DNA of 64,000 nucleotides from Opitutaceae bacterium (GCA_016794785.1 JAEUHC010000003.1:1-64000), one strand, 5' to 3'. Positions 8,294 to 17,562 are shown, counted from the first letter of the stretch. The notes: generated from the sequence alone by a model not told the origin. Numbers and translations: made by a program.

Positions 8294-11200
8294 TCAGAGC
8301 TTTTTCGAAATCTCCAAGTAGTAGCTCCGACCTTTAGCGCTAACGGTGCCGCCTTGATAGCCGCGCGATTCGTCCGCAATTGGCGGCTCTTCGTCGAAGA
8401 GATTGGAGATGCCAAAACGCGCGGTCACGTTGGCGAGCAGGCCACGCGTCGCAGTGAAGCGATGCTGCATGTTCACATTGTGTTGGATCACCTGCTTGAT
8501 CCACCAGCGATAGCGCACGACGCCGCCGATGTCGTTGAAGACTTTGATGTAGTCGGGGCGGCCGAGTTGATCGTAAATCGCCTGACCGGCCGCGCCGGTG
8601 GCGAGCGCGCCGCCGGGATCCATCGAGCCGCCGTAGTATTCCGCAAACCAGCCGGCGCTCCACGCGCCACGACGCCACGTGACGCCCGCGTTGCCACGCC
8701 ATTTCGCCCGGCCGTCCTCCTCAAGGATCGAGTCGGGTTCGGAGAACTCGTCGAGCTGTTGCTTGAACTTGCGGTTGTAGGTCGCCTCGGCCTTCAGGGT
8801 GAACTGGCCGACCGCGAGTTTCGGCAAGCGGTAGGTGAGTGCGAAATCCCAGCCTTCGAGATCGCGGCCGGCGACGTTGAGGTAGTCGTCGATCACGGAG
8901 AGCACGCGCCCGACGGGCGCGCGTTGCGAGGAAACGGGGCGCGTGGCGTTGAAGGCGGCATAGGCGTCCCGGTCGGGCTGCGTGACCGGGGCGCGGGTGA
9001 CCTTGTCGCTGCCCTTGTAGTCTGGTGCGCCTGAGCCGGTGACGACGCTGCTGGCGGCGGTGCCGCCCGCGATTTGAGCCTGCGTGTAGGCATCGAGGAG
9101 TGTCTCGTCGCGGAGCAGCACGCCGGCGGCACCGAGGTTGTCGATCACCCGCTTCTGGTCGAGACGCCACCAATCGACGGTGAAGCTGAGGCCTTTCACG
9201 CGCGGGACTTCGATGGCGATGCCGATGGTGGACGTGCTGGATTCCTCGGGGCGCAGCGTGGCGTTTCCCTGACGGAAGACCGTGCGATTGGTGGCGCCAT
9301 CGGTGATGAGGTTCGTGACCTCGAAGCGATAAGGATCGGAGATGCCGGTGACGGAACGCTGGAGCGGCGAGGTGTTGGTCTGCACCAGATTCGGCGCGCG
9401 GAACGACTCGTTGTAGGAAGCGCGCAGGAGGACGTGAGCGCCAGGGCGCCAGGCGAGGCCGTATTTCGGCTTCACGGCGCCGTCGATCTTGGGAAATTTT
9501 TCGTAGCGCGCGGCGGCGGAGAATTCGAGCACGTCGAGAAACGGGCGGCGGTTCTTTTTTCCGAACACCGGCACAAGCACCTCGGCGAAGGCGGAGTAAA
9601 CGCTGCGCTGCGAGGAGAGATTCAGGTTGGGGCTGAGGCCGATGAAGTCGTTGTCCGTGCCCCCCGGGAGAAACGGCGTGGTGTCGCCCGCGGGGTTGAG
9701 GCCGTGGAACGGCGGGCGCCAGTCGCGATAGCTTTCCCAGCGGTATTCACCGCCGAGTGCGCTGCCGATGCGACCGCCCCAGAAATCGGCGAGCGAGCCG
9801 TTGAGTTTTGCATCCCACGTGGCGAGTTCGGTCCGGCCTTCGCGAACGAAAGTGTCGGTGAGGGCATTCACGATCGACGTCGGATTGGTATAGGGCTGGT
9901 CGACGGTGACGGTGCCGCCAATGTTGCGGAAGGTGTAGCCAAACGGGTTGAACGCCGTGCTGTCGGTGCGGAGGAGCGCGGCCTGAAGGCGGCTGTGCCG
10001 GATGTTGTTGGCCTCCTCGTCGCGCGTCCACGCGCGGGAATACAGCGCGCCGGATTCCCATTCGAAGTCCGCAAATGTCCGGCCACGCAGGCCGCCGATC
10101 AGGCGCAGTGATTGGGAGAGGACACTGATATCTTTCGGTTTGAACTCGCGCGGGCGCACGCCAGTCCCTCCAGCCAAAAGCACGTCGGCAGGTGTGCCAG
10201 TGACGCGCGGGGTGCCATCGGCATTGGATGCGCCCGTCGGATGGTAGAAACGCGAACCGAAGGGATTCCACGGATTGTTCGCGCCGACGTAGATGTTAAG
10301 ATCGTCGGTGGCATCCGAGCCGGGGGGATCGCGGTGGTTAAGGGAGTCGGCGCGATAGTAGGCCAACTCGCCGAAGGCTGAGAGGCGTTCGTTCAGCCGG
10401 TGGTCGAGCGCGGTGAAAATGTTCAACCGATCCGTCTGCGGCAAAATCACGCGGTCAAGACCGAGGTTGAAATAGTAATCGCGTTCGACGCCCGTGGGCA
10501 GCCGCGACGGGGCGGTCTGGCGCAGGCCGGTGCCGCCGGTGGCGAGCGGGGTCAGGAAAAAAACGCCGGCGGCCGAAGCGGTCAACGACGTGGAAGGCGT
10601 GGTCGAGGTGGTGATGCCCGCGTTGCCCGTGGGACGTGCGCCCACAAAATTTCCCGTGGCATCGAAGGTGCCGCGGATGAAGTTGCCGTATTGCGAAGCG
10701 GTGGACCGATTGTCGAAGTCGGTGTCGGTGGTGCTCCACGGCTCCGGGACATTGCGCACGCGGCGCACATCGGAATCGCGGGAGAATTTACGGTCCTTGG
10801 TCCCGAGCAGCTCGCGGTGATAGACATCGACCATCGCGAGCAGACTGGTCCTGCCGCCGTTAAAGACCTTGCCGCCGCTCAGGGTCGTGCGCCAGTCCTC
10901 GGCGCCGCCGTGCTGGGTGAGGCTGCCACGCAGGGAGAGGTCGTAGCCGTCGTAGTCGCGGCGAAGGATCGTGTTGACGACACCGGCGGCGGCATCGGCC
11001 CCGTAAATGGCAGAAGCACCGTCGCGCAGCACCTCAATGCGTTGGATTGCGGCGGTGGGGAGCTGGTTGATGTTGACGGCGAGCGATGGCACGCCGCCTT
11101 CGGCCTGGCTGATCGGATGCGGCGCGAGGCGGCGGCCGTTGACCAGGACAAGGGTGTTGCCGGAGCCGATGCCACGGAGGTTGAGCGCAGTGTTGTCGCC

Positions 11201-11536
11201 CCGCGCATCGGCACCGAGGACATTGGTCTCGGTGAGCGTGAGTGCTCCGCCGTTGGGGAGCAGTTGGAGAAGCTCGGCCGCCGTCGGAGCGGCGCGCAGC
11301 GCGATGTCGTCGAAATCGAGCACTGTGACCGGCAGGTTGATCTCCTGATCGATGCGGCGGATGTTGGAGCCCGTGACGGTGACGGCTTCCATGACCTGCA
11401 CCGGAGGCTTGGCGTTCGGCACGGCGGGCGCCTTGGGGGCAGTTTGCGCGGCAAGCGATGCGGCCAAAAAGCCGGTCAGAATGAATGCGGGCAGGAAGCG
11501 TGCAGATGCGGCCGGCGGTTTTTTTTGTGAGTTCAT
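8294..11536 (-). CDS. TonB-dependent receptor, large
   Basis: A 1080-aa outer-membrane receptor. The signal peptide ends near LAAQ (residue ~31). The plug carries VTVTGSNIRRIDQEINLPV, LNLRGIGSGNTLVLVNGRRL and IEVLRDGASAIYGADAAAGV. The long beta-barrel includes the FRAPNLVQ segment, the family's conserved 'ASYNESFRAPN' turn, and FGISNLFDEEPP before the C-terminal strand YYLEISKKL. It is a paralogue of the partial receptor at 1-616. The start ATG (11536) follows a weak upstream region that carries an 18-bp palindrome at 11668-11685. The ligand is unknown; uptake of a galactose- or galacturonate-type oligosaccharide is possible because it converges with the dgo operon, but this rests only on proximity. 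Confidence 0.93.
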   Translation of the reverse strand: MNSQKKPPAASARFLPAFILTGFLAASLAAQTAPKAPAVPNAKPPVQVMEAVTVTGSNIRRIDQEINLPVTVLDFDDIALRAAPTAAELLQLLPNGGALTLTETNVLGADARGDNTALNLRGIGSGNTLVLVNGRRLAPHPISQAEGGVPSLAVNINQLPTAAIQRIEVLRDGASAIYGADAAAGVVNTILRRDYDGYDLSLRGSLTQHGGAEDWRTTLSGGKVFNGGRTSLLAMVDVYHRELLGTKDRKFSRDSDVRRVRNVPEPWSTTDTDFDNRSTASQYGNFIRGTFDATGNFVGARPTGNAGITTSTTPSTSLTASAAGVFFLTPLATGGTGLRQTAPSRLPTGVERDYYFNLGLDRVILPQTDRLNIFTALDHRLNERLSAFGELAYYRADSLNHRDPPGSDATDDLNIYVGANNPWNPFGSRFYHPTGASNADGTPRVTGTPADVLLAGGTGVRPREFKPKDISVLSQSLRLIGGLRGRTFADFEWESGALYSRAWTRDEEANNIRHSRLQAALLRTDSTAFNPFGYTFRNIGGTVTVDQPYTNPTSIVNALTDTFVREGRTELATWDAKLNGSLADFWGGRIGSALGGEYRWESYRDWRPPFHGLNPAGDTTPFLPGGTDNDFIGLSPNLNLSSQRSVYSAFAEVLVPVFGKKNRRPFLDVLEFSAAARYEKFPKIDGAVKPKYGLAWRPGAHVLLRASYNESFRAPNLVQTNTSPLQRSVTGISDPYRFEVTNLITDGATNRTVFRQGNATLRPEESSTSTIGIAIEVPRVKGLSFTVDWWRLDQKRVIDNLGAAGVLLRDETLLDAYTQAQIAGGTAASSVVTGSGAPDYKGSDKVTRAPVTQPDRDAYAAFNATRPVSSQRAPVGRVLSVIDDYLNVAGRDLEGWDFALTYRLPKLAVGQFTLKAEATYNRKFKQQLDEFSEPDSILEEDGRAKWRGNAGVTWRRGAWSAGWFAEYYGGSMDPGGALATGAAGQAIYDQLGRPDYIKVFNDIGGVVRYRWWIKQVIQHNVNMQHRFTATRGLLANVTARFGISNLFDEEPPIADESRGYQGGTVSAKGRSYYLEISKKL

Positions 11537-11667
11537 GGGCAGCGATTCGGAGCGGCTGGTTGGTCAGGTGCGTGGGATAGAGGAAGGGACGACATAAATA
11601 CTCAATATCGTCTGCCGGCTGCGGCGTGAGTGGGTGTCAGTGTGTCAGTCGTGGGCAACGCGTTCAA

Positions 11668-11685
11668 CCCACGGAAACACGTGGG
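11668..11685. promoter_or_regulatory. CCACG-type palindrome, copy a
   Basis: CCCACGGAAACACGTGGG: 6-bp perfect arms (CCCACG/CGTGGG) around GAAACA. It lies 132 bp upstream of the receptor start at 11536. The identical 18-mer occurs at 63770-63787, and variants occur at 37983, 42642, 55303 and 58952. It is a candidate operator for a shared regulator. Confidence 0.6.
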
Positions 11686-11700
11686 GCCGAACGCAAGTTC

Positions 11701-12234
11701 TCATGTCTCCAGTTCTCCCGGGCCAATACCGTTGCGCTCGGCCAGTAACCGGCCGAGCTCTGCGCCGAGGAGAAGGTCGGAGACCACGCCGAAATGCTGC
11801 GCGCGAATCCGGCCGAGCGCGTCGATCAACACCAGAGTCGGGGTGCCTTGCATCGCATAGGCACGCATGGTCCGCGGCAACGGGTGATCGTCGGAGGGCT
11901 GGTCCACTGCGATGGGGAGCGTGAGGCGGTATTCGTGCACGAACACCCGCAGTGCCGCCGGCGTCATCACGTCATGGTGCTCGAACACGCTGTGCAACCC
12001 GATCACTGCGAGGGAGCGTGGGTCAAATGCGCGCTGAATCTCCACCGTTTGAGGCAGTCCGTGCGAGACACAGCCGGGACAGAGCATCTGGAAGGCGTGG
12101 AGCACGACGACGCGGCCGCGCAGTTGCTCGAGCGCGAGGGGGGCCGGCGTGTTGAGCCAGAGCGAGGCGGAGATGGGCGGCGCGAGGCGGGAGACGGTGG
12201 GAGCGGCGGCGAGCGCAGAAGAGTTAGCGGACAT
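11701..12234 (-). CDS. Thioredoxin-like redoxin (AhpC/TSA-type)
   Basis: A 177-aa protein of the peroxiredoxin/TlpA-like thioredoxin fold. The active-site motif is FQMLCPGCVSHGLPQ, a CPGC dithiol after the first beta-strand VVVLHAF. The cis-Pro segment is MQGTPTLVLIDALGRI near the C-terminus. It would reduce or isomerise disulfides or reduce peroxides. No signal peptide is seen, so it should be cytoplasmic. ATG at 12234 is preferred; an in-frame TTG at 12258 would add eight residues. The next gene upstream (12327-12566) is another CxxC redox protein, 92 bp away and on the same strand, which suggests a small thiol-redox operon facing the HxlR regulator. Confidence 0.82.
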   Translation of the reverse strand: MSANSSALAAAPTVSRLAPPISASLWLNTPAPLALEQLRGRVVVLHAFQMLCPGCVSHGLPQTVEIQRAFDPRSLAVIGLHSVFEHHDVMTPAALRVFVHEYRLTLPIAVDQPSDDHPLPRTMRAYAMQGTPTLVLIDALGRIRAQHFGVVSDLLLGAELGRLLAERNGIGPGELET

Positions 12235-12326
12235 TGGGAAATGGAATTTCAAAAACAAAAAAGGAGGAAAGCGCCGCCCGACCTGCGGCGGCTACCTTCC
12301 CCCGAAACGTGGCGCAGCGAGCGGAA

Positions 12327-12566
12327 TTACTTCAGCGCGCTCATCGGCGCGCCGAAGTTGAGGTGTAGCGTTTGTCCGCCGACGACGAGCGCGGGGACGG
12401 ATTTGACGCCGGCAGCTTCGGCTTCGGCGATGCGGTTCTTGGCGGTGCCGAGGTGGACGACTTCCAGATTGACCTTGGCGGTGTCGAGATAGCGCGTGAC
12501 GGCGCTTTCGGCGTCGAGACAAACAGGGCAGCCGGCGTGATAGAAGGTGGCGGTGGTTTTGCTCAT
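12327..12566 (-). CDS. Small thioredoxin/glutaredoxin-like protein
   Basis: A 79-aa single-domain redox protein. The active site is FYHAGCPVCLDAE (CPVC, residues ~13-16) and the cis-proline segment is GVKSVPALVVGGQ, the standard thioredoxin-fold layout in glutaredoxin-sized proteins. No signal peptide. It starts 167 bp from the divergent HxlR regulator and precedes the larger redoxin on the same strand. It could be the reductant for that redoxin; this is inferred only from adjacency. Confidence 0.82.
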   Translation of the reverse strand: MSKTTATFYHAGCPVCLDAESAVTRYLDTAKVNLEVVHLGTAKNRIAEAEAAGVKSVPALVVGGQTLHLNFGAPMSALK

Positions 12567-12677
12567 GGGATTTTTCCTGCGATGGATGGTTTGAAGATGT
12601 GCGGAGCGGAATGCCTCGCACGGTGTTAATCTAACGCATCCACGCGCACGCTCACAGAGGGCACGATTCGGAGCGTG

Positions 12678-12693
12678 GGCACCGTTTGGTGCC
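12678..12693. promoter_or_regulatory. Inverted repeat GGCACCGTTTGGTGCC, candidate HxlR operator
   Basis: Perfect 6-bp arms (GGCACC/GGTGCC) with a GTTT centre, in the 166-bp divergent gap between the small redoxin (12566, minus) and the HxlR gene (12733, plus). The position, 40 bp before the regulator start, suits an operator controlling both directions. Confidence 0.5.
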
Positions 12694-12732
12694 TACTGGA
12701 CGCAAGCCCCGGACAGCGCATACTTGTGCGAC

Positions 12733-13092
12733 ATGAAATCGAAACACCTCACACTCAGCGAACGCACCGCCTACCGTGGGCTCGAAGATGTGGTGGGGTG
12801 CAAATGGTCGGCCGCAGTCGTGGGCGCGCTGCAGCGCGGGATCACGCGGCCCGGTCAACTGGAGCGCTACATCCCCGGTATCTCGACGAAAATTCTCAAC
12901 GAGCGCCTGCGCAAGCTGCTCGCCTACGGTCTGGCCACGCGCGCAGATCATTCGGCCACGTCGTTGCACGTCGAGTATCGGCTCACGCCCACGGGCGCAA
13001 AACTCGCGGGCGTGATAGAACAACTGCACGCGCTGCAAGCGGAGCACTCGGTTGCGTTGACCGAGGCGACAGGAAAGCCGACGCAGCGGTGA
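12733..13092 (+). CDS. HxlR-family transcriptional regulator
   Basis: A 119-aa winged-helix regulator. The HxlR core is recognisable: VVGCKWSAAVVGALQRG (residues ~18-34; the usual form is GGKW), RPGQLERYIPGISTKILNERLRKLL (recognition helix) and the wing VEYRLTPTGAKLAGVI. Several HxlR proteins (YodB, HypR) sense electrophiles or oxidants through a cysteine, and here one Cys lies beside the conserved KW. With two thiol-redox genes running divergently, redox-controlled regulation of those genes is a reasonable inference. ATG at 12733 is preferred over an in-frame TTG at 12724. Confidence 0.87.
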   Translation: MKSKHLTLSERTAYRGLEDVVGCKWSAAVVGALQRGITRPGQLERYIPGISTKILNERLRKLLAYGLATRADHSATSLHVEYRLTPTGAKLAGVIEQLHALQAEHSVALTEATGKPTQR

Positions 13093-13180
13093 TTGGCAAT
13101 TCGGCCGCCGAGAGCCGCATGTGACGCAGCCTTGCCTGCGTCCGCGGAATCACATCCCTTCCAACCCACCCTCGTTCACC

Positions 13181-14881
13181 ATGAATCAAATCTCCCCGTT
13201 GCGCTCGTCGGCACTCACCTTGTTCTGCGCAGTTCTGGCTTGGTATTCGGCGCCGATCGGTGCTGTCGCCCAGACCGCGGGGCACGGCGAGCCTCCTGTG
13301 AAGGCTCCTTTCCTCAAAGGCGAAGACAGCCTGTGCGTGAACGATTGGTGGAATCGTCCCGCCAACCCGATCATCGATCTCAAGGTCCCGCGCGACCAAG
13401 TCGTCGCGTTTGGTCTCTATACCGTCGCCAACGGAATTCTCAAACTCAGCGCCCAACTCTATCCGCTTTATCCCAGCGAGACCCGCGAGGTTCGCCTCGA
13501 AGTCGAGCGCGATGGGCGCTGGATCGAACTGTCCCGCCACCCCGTCAATGATCTCGGCTGGTCCACCGCGTTTCGCATCGAAAAATGGGATCACTCGCGC
13601 GATCAGAAATACCGACTCCGGCACGGCGAGAGTGCCGTCTTCGAGGGCCTGATCCGGAAAAGTCCCGCAGCGAAGGACGAGATCAAACTGGCCGCGCTCT
13701 CGTGCAATTCGAACCGCGACCGTGGTCTTCGCCCCGAATACACCCGCAATCTCAATCATCAGGATCCCGATCTCGTGTTCTTCGCCGGCGATCAATCTTA
13801 CGATCACAAGGAGCACACCGCCGCGTGGCTGAAGTTCGGCCTCGCGTTCAAGGAAATCATCCGCCGCCGCCCCTGTGTTTCCATTCCTGACGATCATGAC
13901 ATCGGCCAGGGCAATCTTTGGGGCGAGAATGGCAAAATCGCCACGAGCACCGCCGGCGACAGCGGCGGTTATTTTTTTCATCACGACTACATCAAGATGA
14001 TCGAACGCCAGCAGTGCGCCAACCTCCCCGATCCGTTCGATCCCACGCCCGTCGAGCAGGGGATCGGAGTTTATTATACCAGCCTCAATGTTGGGGGCGT
14101 CGATTTCGCAATTCTCGAAGACCGCAAATTCAAGACCGGCCCGCTCGGCCGCCACCCGATGAAGGGCCCGCGACCGGACCACATCCTCGATCCCAACTAC
14201 GACCCCGCTGTTATCGACACTCCGGGCCTACAGCTCCTGGGCGAACGCCAGCTCACGTTTCTCGCCGATTGGGGCGGCCGCCGTCAGGGCGTCGTGATGC
14301 GCGCAGTGCTCTCGCAAACCGGCTTTTCCGGCAGTGCCCACCTCCACGGCACCCCAACGAATCGACTCCACGCCGATCTCGATTCCAACGGCTGGCCGCA
14401 ATCCGGCCGCCTCGCCGCTCTCAAACTTATCCGGCAAGCCAACGCCGTCCATATCGCCGGCGATCAGCACATCGCCACCCTTGTCCAACACGGAATTGAT
14501 CGTCACCGCGACGGACCGTGGTCCTTTGTCGTCCCCGCCATCGACAACAGTTACTACGGCCGCTGGTGGTGGCCTGAAAACGAGAAACCCGGCGCCAATC
14601 CTGTCGCTAATTCTCCTCTCCCATGGACCGGCGACTACCTCGATGGCTTCAATAACAAGATTTCGATGCATGCCTACGCGAACCCCGACGCCGCCTTTTT
14701 CGAGAGCCAAAAGACGCGCACGGCCAACCTCGGCAAACCGGGCTGGGCGGACGGTTGGGGCCTGATCCGTTTCAAGAAATCCACGCGCGAAGTGACCTTC
14801 GAGTGCTGGCCCCGCTTCAGCGACGTGACACAATCTGGCGCCAAGCAGTTTCCCGGCTGGCCGCATACGATAAGGCTCTGA
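13181..14881 (+). CDS. Exported PhoD-like metallophosphatase
   Basis: A 566-aa exported phosphatase-like enzyme of the PhoD/alkaline phosphatase D metallophosphatase group, acting on phosphoesters outside the cytoplasm. The signal peptide covers residues ~1-30, ending GAVAQ. Metal-binding landmarks are ALSCNSNRDRG, VFFAGDQSYDHKEH, SIPDDHDIGQGN and HIAGDQHIATLVQHG. An N-terminal beta-sandwich-like segment (residues ~40-165) precedes the catalytic domain. ATG at 13181 is chosen because the signal peptide starts there; the frame is open further upstream but that part looks non-coding. It stands alone between HxlR and the converging EamA gene. The true substrate is unknown. Confidence 0.85.
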   Translation: MNQISPLRSSALTLFCAVLAWYSAPIGAVAQTAGHGEPPVKAPFLKGEDSLCVNDWWNRPANPIIDLKVPRDQVVAFGLYTVANGILKLSAQLYPLYPSETREVRLEVERDGRWIELSRHPVNDLGWSTAFRIEKWDHSRDQKYRLRHGESAVFEGLIRKSPAAKDEIKLAALSCNSNRDRGLRPEYTRNLNHQDPDLVFFAGDQSYDHKEHTAAWLKFGLAFKEIIRRRPCVSIPDDHDIGQGNLWGENGKIATSTAGDSGGYFFHHDYIKMIERQQCANLPDPFDPTPVEQGIGVYYTSLNVGGVDFAILEDRKFKTGPLGRHPMKGPRPDHILDPNYDPAVIDTPGLQLLGERQLTFLADWGGRRQGVVMRAVLSQTGFSGSAHLHGTPTNRLHADLDSNGWPQSGRLAALKLIRQANAVHIAGDQHIATLVQHGIDRHRDGPWSFVVPAIDNSYYGRWWWPENEKPGANPVANSPLPWTGDYLDGFNNKISMHAYANPDAAFFESQKTRTANLGKPGWADGWGLIRFKKSTREVTFECWPRFSDVTQSGAKQFPGWPHTIRL

Positions 14882-14957
14882 GGCCGGAGCCTGCTTGACT
14901 GTCTGGAATTTTGCGGGTCCTACGGCGGGGTCTGGGCCGAGGTCGGTGCTTGCCTCG

Positions 14958-15890
14958 CTATGAAGCAGCGGACGCCGCGGGCTTGGTCTCGCAGGAGAGG
15001 GCGATGGCGGCGAGGATGGCGAGGGCGATGCCGGCGCTTTCAATCAGGCCGACTTTTTCACCGAGGAAAATGAGGGCGAGGATGATCGTGACGATCGGCT
15101 GCAGCGCGGCGGCGAGCGGCGTGACGATGGCGGCTTTGCCTTCGTAGCGATAGGCCGCAAAAGCGGCGACGACGCCGAAGCTGTTGAGCGCGCCGGCGGC
15201 GAGGCCGGACCAAACCATGGGCGCGGACATGGCCCAGTTGAGCGGCTTGGTCGCGACGATCCAGATCGCGATCGGGATGAATGCGGCGCACCACGCGAGA
15301 TACGAGAGCTCCGCAGAGACATGATTGGTGGAGACTTTCTGGGTCGCGCTGAAGACGCCCCAGCAGACCATCGCGCCGAGCGAGTAGAGCATCCACGGGG
15401 TGAGGCCGATGCGGCGGAGGATGGCGAGCGGATCGCCGAGATTCCTGGCCTCACCGCTGAGGAGAATGATCGCGGCCACCGCGATCAGGATGCCCGCGCC
15501 TTGGATGAGATTGAGGCGTTCCTTGAACCAAAAAAACGCGAGCACGATGGTGACCAGCGGATAGACATTCGTGAGCGGGACGGCGATGGCGGTGTCGGCG
15601 CCGGCTTCGAGCGCAAGGTAGAAAAAAATATTGCCCGCCGCGGCGATGAGGCCGGAGACGAAGCCCCAGAAGAGGCCGCGGGGTTTGTTGGTGCCGGTGC
15701 GAACGTTTTTTGAGCGGGCCGCGAAGATCACCGACGGCACAAGGGCGAAGGTGAAGAGCATCTGCGTCATCCAACCGGAGAGTTCGCGGCTCGGACCTTT
15801 GGAGAGCACGCCCCAGATGCCCCAGCACGTGGCGGCGGTGAGGGTGTAGAGCAGCCACGGAGGCAGGAGGGGTGATTTGGTGGCGGTCAT
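14958..15890 (-). CDS. EamA/DMT-family transporter
   Basis: A 310-aa inner-membrane protein with ten hydrophobic segments in two EamA repeats, the drug/metabolite transporter fold. The first repeat starts near WLLYTLTAATCWGIWGVLSK and includes the fourth-helix signature AVPLTNVYPLVTIVLAFFWF. The second has MLYSLGAMVCWGVFSATQ and VTPLAAALQPIVTIILALIFLGE. It is the last gene of the minus-strand run from 23182 and starts 29 bp after the unknown 181-aa gene. It may import a monosaccharide or derivative released by the operon's enzymes, or export a by-product. The family does not settle the direction. Confidence 0.87.
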   Translation of the reverse strand: MTATKSPLLPPWLLYTLTAATCWGIWGVLSKGPSRELSGWMTQMLFTFALVPSVIFAARSKNVRTGTNKPRGLFWGFVSGLIAAAGNIFFYLALEAGADTAIAVPLTNVYPLVTIVLAFFWFKERLNLIQGAGILIAVAAIILLSGEARNLGDPLAILRRIGLTPWMLYSLGAMVCWGVFSATQKVSTNHVSAELSYLAWCAAFIPIAIWIVATKPLNWAMSAPMVWSGLAAGALNSFGVVAAFAAYRYEGKAAIVTPLAAALQPIVTIILALIFLGEKVGLIESAGIALAILAAIALSCETKPAASAAS

Positions 15891-15919
15891 AGGAGGGGAT
15901 AGGAGTGGGGGCGGGATAG

Positions 15920-16465
15920 TCAGTCCGTGGCGACGGCGAGTTCGTAGGAACCGAGATCAAAAAGATCGTTGGGGAGATCGCGGCTCTCGGTGACGTAAAA
16001 CGTGGGGGCTCGGCCTTCCGTGGCCGTGATGGCCTCGCCATGCGGCACGTCGGCCAGCATGGTAAAGAAACTCACCTCCGGGTCGTTCCATTTCACGCGG
16101 AGACAGAAAAAATCGGCCGCAGACACGGCGCCGGCGGCGACTTTGGCGGAGAGTTCGGGGCGGCGCATCAGGGCCACGACGAGGTAGAGCGGCTTGGTGT
16201 CGGGATCGCCGATCAACAGGAAATCTTCGTTGTCGGGATGGGTAGCGAAATCGACGAAGGGCACGCGATTCACTGTGACCGAAAGGAGCATGTGCGGACC
16301 GTAGTGCTCGGCCGAACGGTAGATAGGGTGGTCAAGGGTTTGTCCCGGTGCGGCCGGGAGATCGTGTCGATGGGCACCGAGGCGGATGATCAGGTTGCGC
16401 CGTTCAAGGTCGGCCATCACAGCCGGCGTCATGGGAATCGGTGGCAGGGCGATGACGTTTTTCAT
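15920..16465 (-). CDS. Unknown 181-aa protein of the GH38/SIS operon
   Basis: I do not recognise a family. The protein is 181 aa and soluble, without signal peptide or membrane segment. Visible features are a hydrophilic N-terminal part with LGAHRHDLPAAPGQTLDHPIY, a central DFATHPDNEDFLLIGDPDTKPLYLVV, and alternating strands ending DLFDLGSYELAVATD. The His/Asp/Glu pattern and strand-rich layout could suit a small cupin-like fold that binds a sugar, but no cupin motif is clear. It lies 9 bp after the SIS isomerase and 29 bp before the transporter, so it is probably cotranscribed and tied to the same sugar. Confidence 0.78.
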   Translation of the reverse strand: MKNVIALPPIPMTPAVMADLERRNLIIRLGAHRHDLPAAPGQTLDHPIYRSAEHYGPHMLLSVTVNRVPFVDFATHPDNEDFLLIGDPDTKPLYLVVALMRRPELSAKVAAGAVSAADFFCLRVKWNDPEVSFFTMLADVPHGEAITATEGRAPTFYVTESRDLPNDLFDLGSYELAVATD

Positions 16466-16474
16466 GACGGCGGA

Positions 16475-17518
16475 TCACGCGACAACGGTGATCTTGGAGG
16501 CACGCTCGAAGCGTCCCGGCTCGCGGCCGGCGATTGCGGCGAGCGCGAGGGAGATCATTTGCACCGGGAGCATTTCCAGGACGGGCAGGAGCCGCGTCGG
16601 CGCAGCCGGCAAACGGAATGGACTCAAGTCGCTATCCGCGCTGACCAGCGCGGCACAACCGCCGGCGGCGCGGATATCGCGCACAAGCGTTTCGTTGAGC
16701 GCGGCGGTCGCGGGCGCTCCTGCGAACACCACAGCGAAAAGACCCAGGCCAACCATTTCGAGTGGCCCGTGACGAAAGGCCGGGCTGCTCATGCCCTCGG
16801 CGTGAAACCGGGTGGACTCCTTGATGATCAGTGCGCCGGTGCCGGCGGCGGCAAGCGAAGGCCCGCGACCAAGAAGGAAGAGATGGCGGAGCCGGGTGAG
16901 CTGCCCGGTGAGCTGCGCGACGTGGGTGCGCCACCGGACAAGGTAATCTTCCAAGAGGGGCGCGGTGTGATCGAGTTCCTTGATGAGGGCGTCCAAATCA
17001 TCTCCGCACAGCGCACCGCCCAGCCACTCGAGGGCGACGAGCGTGGACAGGTAGGTCTTGCAGGAAACGGAGAATTCCGGGCCGGCGCGCAAAGGCACCA
17101 GTGCATCCGAGCGAAGCGCGAGGGGAGAATCCGCGGTATTGGTGACACCGACCACGAAGGGCCGCGACGGGAGCTCCGTGATCAGATCGAGCAATTGCAC
17201 CATCTCCGCGCTGCGGCCGGATTGAGACACGGCGACGAGAAGCGTGCGCTCATCGAGCAGGGCGGATTGCGCGTGCACGAGTTCCCCGGTTTCGATCATC
17301 AGTGCGGTGTGCCCGGCCCGCACCAGCCGGAGTAGCAGCGGATACAAGGCGTGCAGCGAGGAACCGATACCGGTGAGCACGATGTGCCGAGAGGCCGTGG
17401 CGCGCCCTTGCAGCGGCGGAAACGAGCGCAGGCCGGTCAGGGTGTCGGCCACCGCTTGAGGTTGAGCAAGGAGATCGCGCAGGTAGGCGCCTTCGACGAC
17501 GGAGAGATACAGAGACAT
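16475..17518 (-). CDS. SIS-domain phosphosugar isomerase/deaminase-like protein
   Basis: A 347-aa protein with two SIS (sugar isomerase) domains, as in the isomerase half of GlmS and in AgaS. Domain 1 has VLTGIGSSLHALYPLLLRL and LLVAVSQSGRSAEMVQLLD, the phosphosugar-binding Ser-rich loop. Domain 2 has FLLGRGPSLAAAGTGALIIKESTRFHAEGMSSP followed by FRHGPLEMV, the conserved ExxxxxxEG...HG region. It would isomerise or deaminate a phosphorylated (amino) sugar in the cytoplasm. It starts 44 bp after the beta-helix gene stop and is followed by two close genes. The absence of a glutaminase domain excludes GlmS itself. Confidence 0.86.
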   Translation of the reverse strand: MSLYLSVVEGAYLRDLLAQPQAVADTLTGLRSFPPLQGRATASRHIVLTGIGSSLHALYPLLLRLVRAGHTALMIETGELVHAQSALLDERTLLVAVSQSGRSAEMVQLLDLITELPSRPFVVGVTNTADSPLALRSDALVPLRAGPEFSVSCKTYLSTLVALEWLGGALCGDDLDALIKELDHTAPLLEDYLVRWRTHVAQLTGQLTRLRHLFLLGRGPSLAAAGTGALIIKESTRFHAEGMSSPAFRHGPLEMVGLGLFAVVFAGAPATAALNETLVRDIRAAGGCAALVSADSDLSPFRLPAAPTRLLPVLEMLPVQMISLALAAIAGREPGRFERASKITVVA

Positions 17519-17562
17519 GGGAGGAGTGGCGATGGAATCTGACAGAGTGAAGTGTTGGCGTA

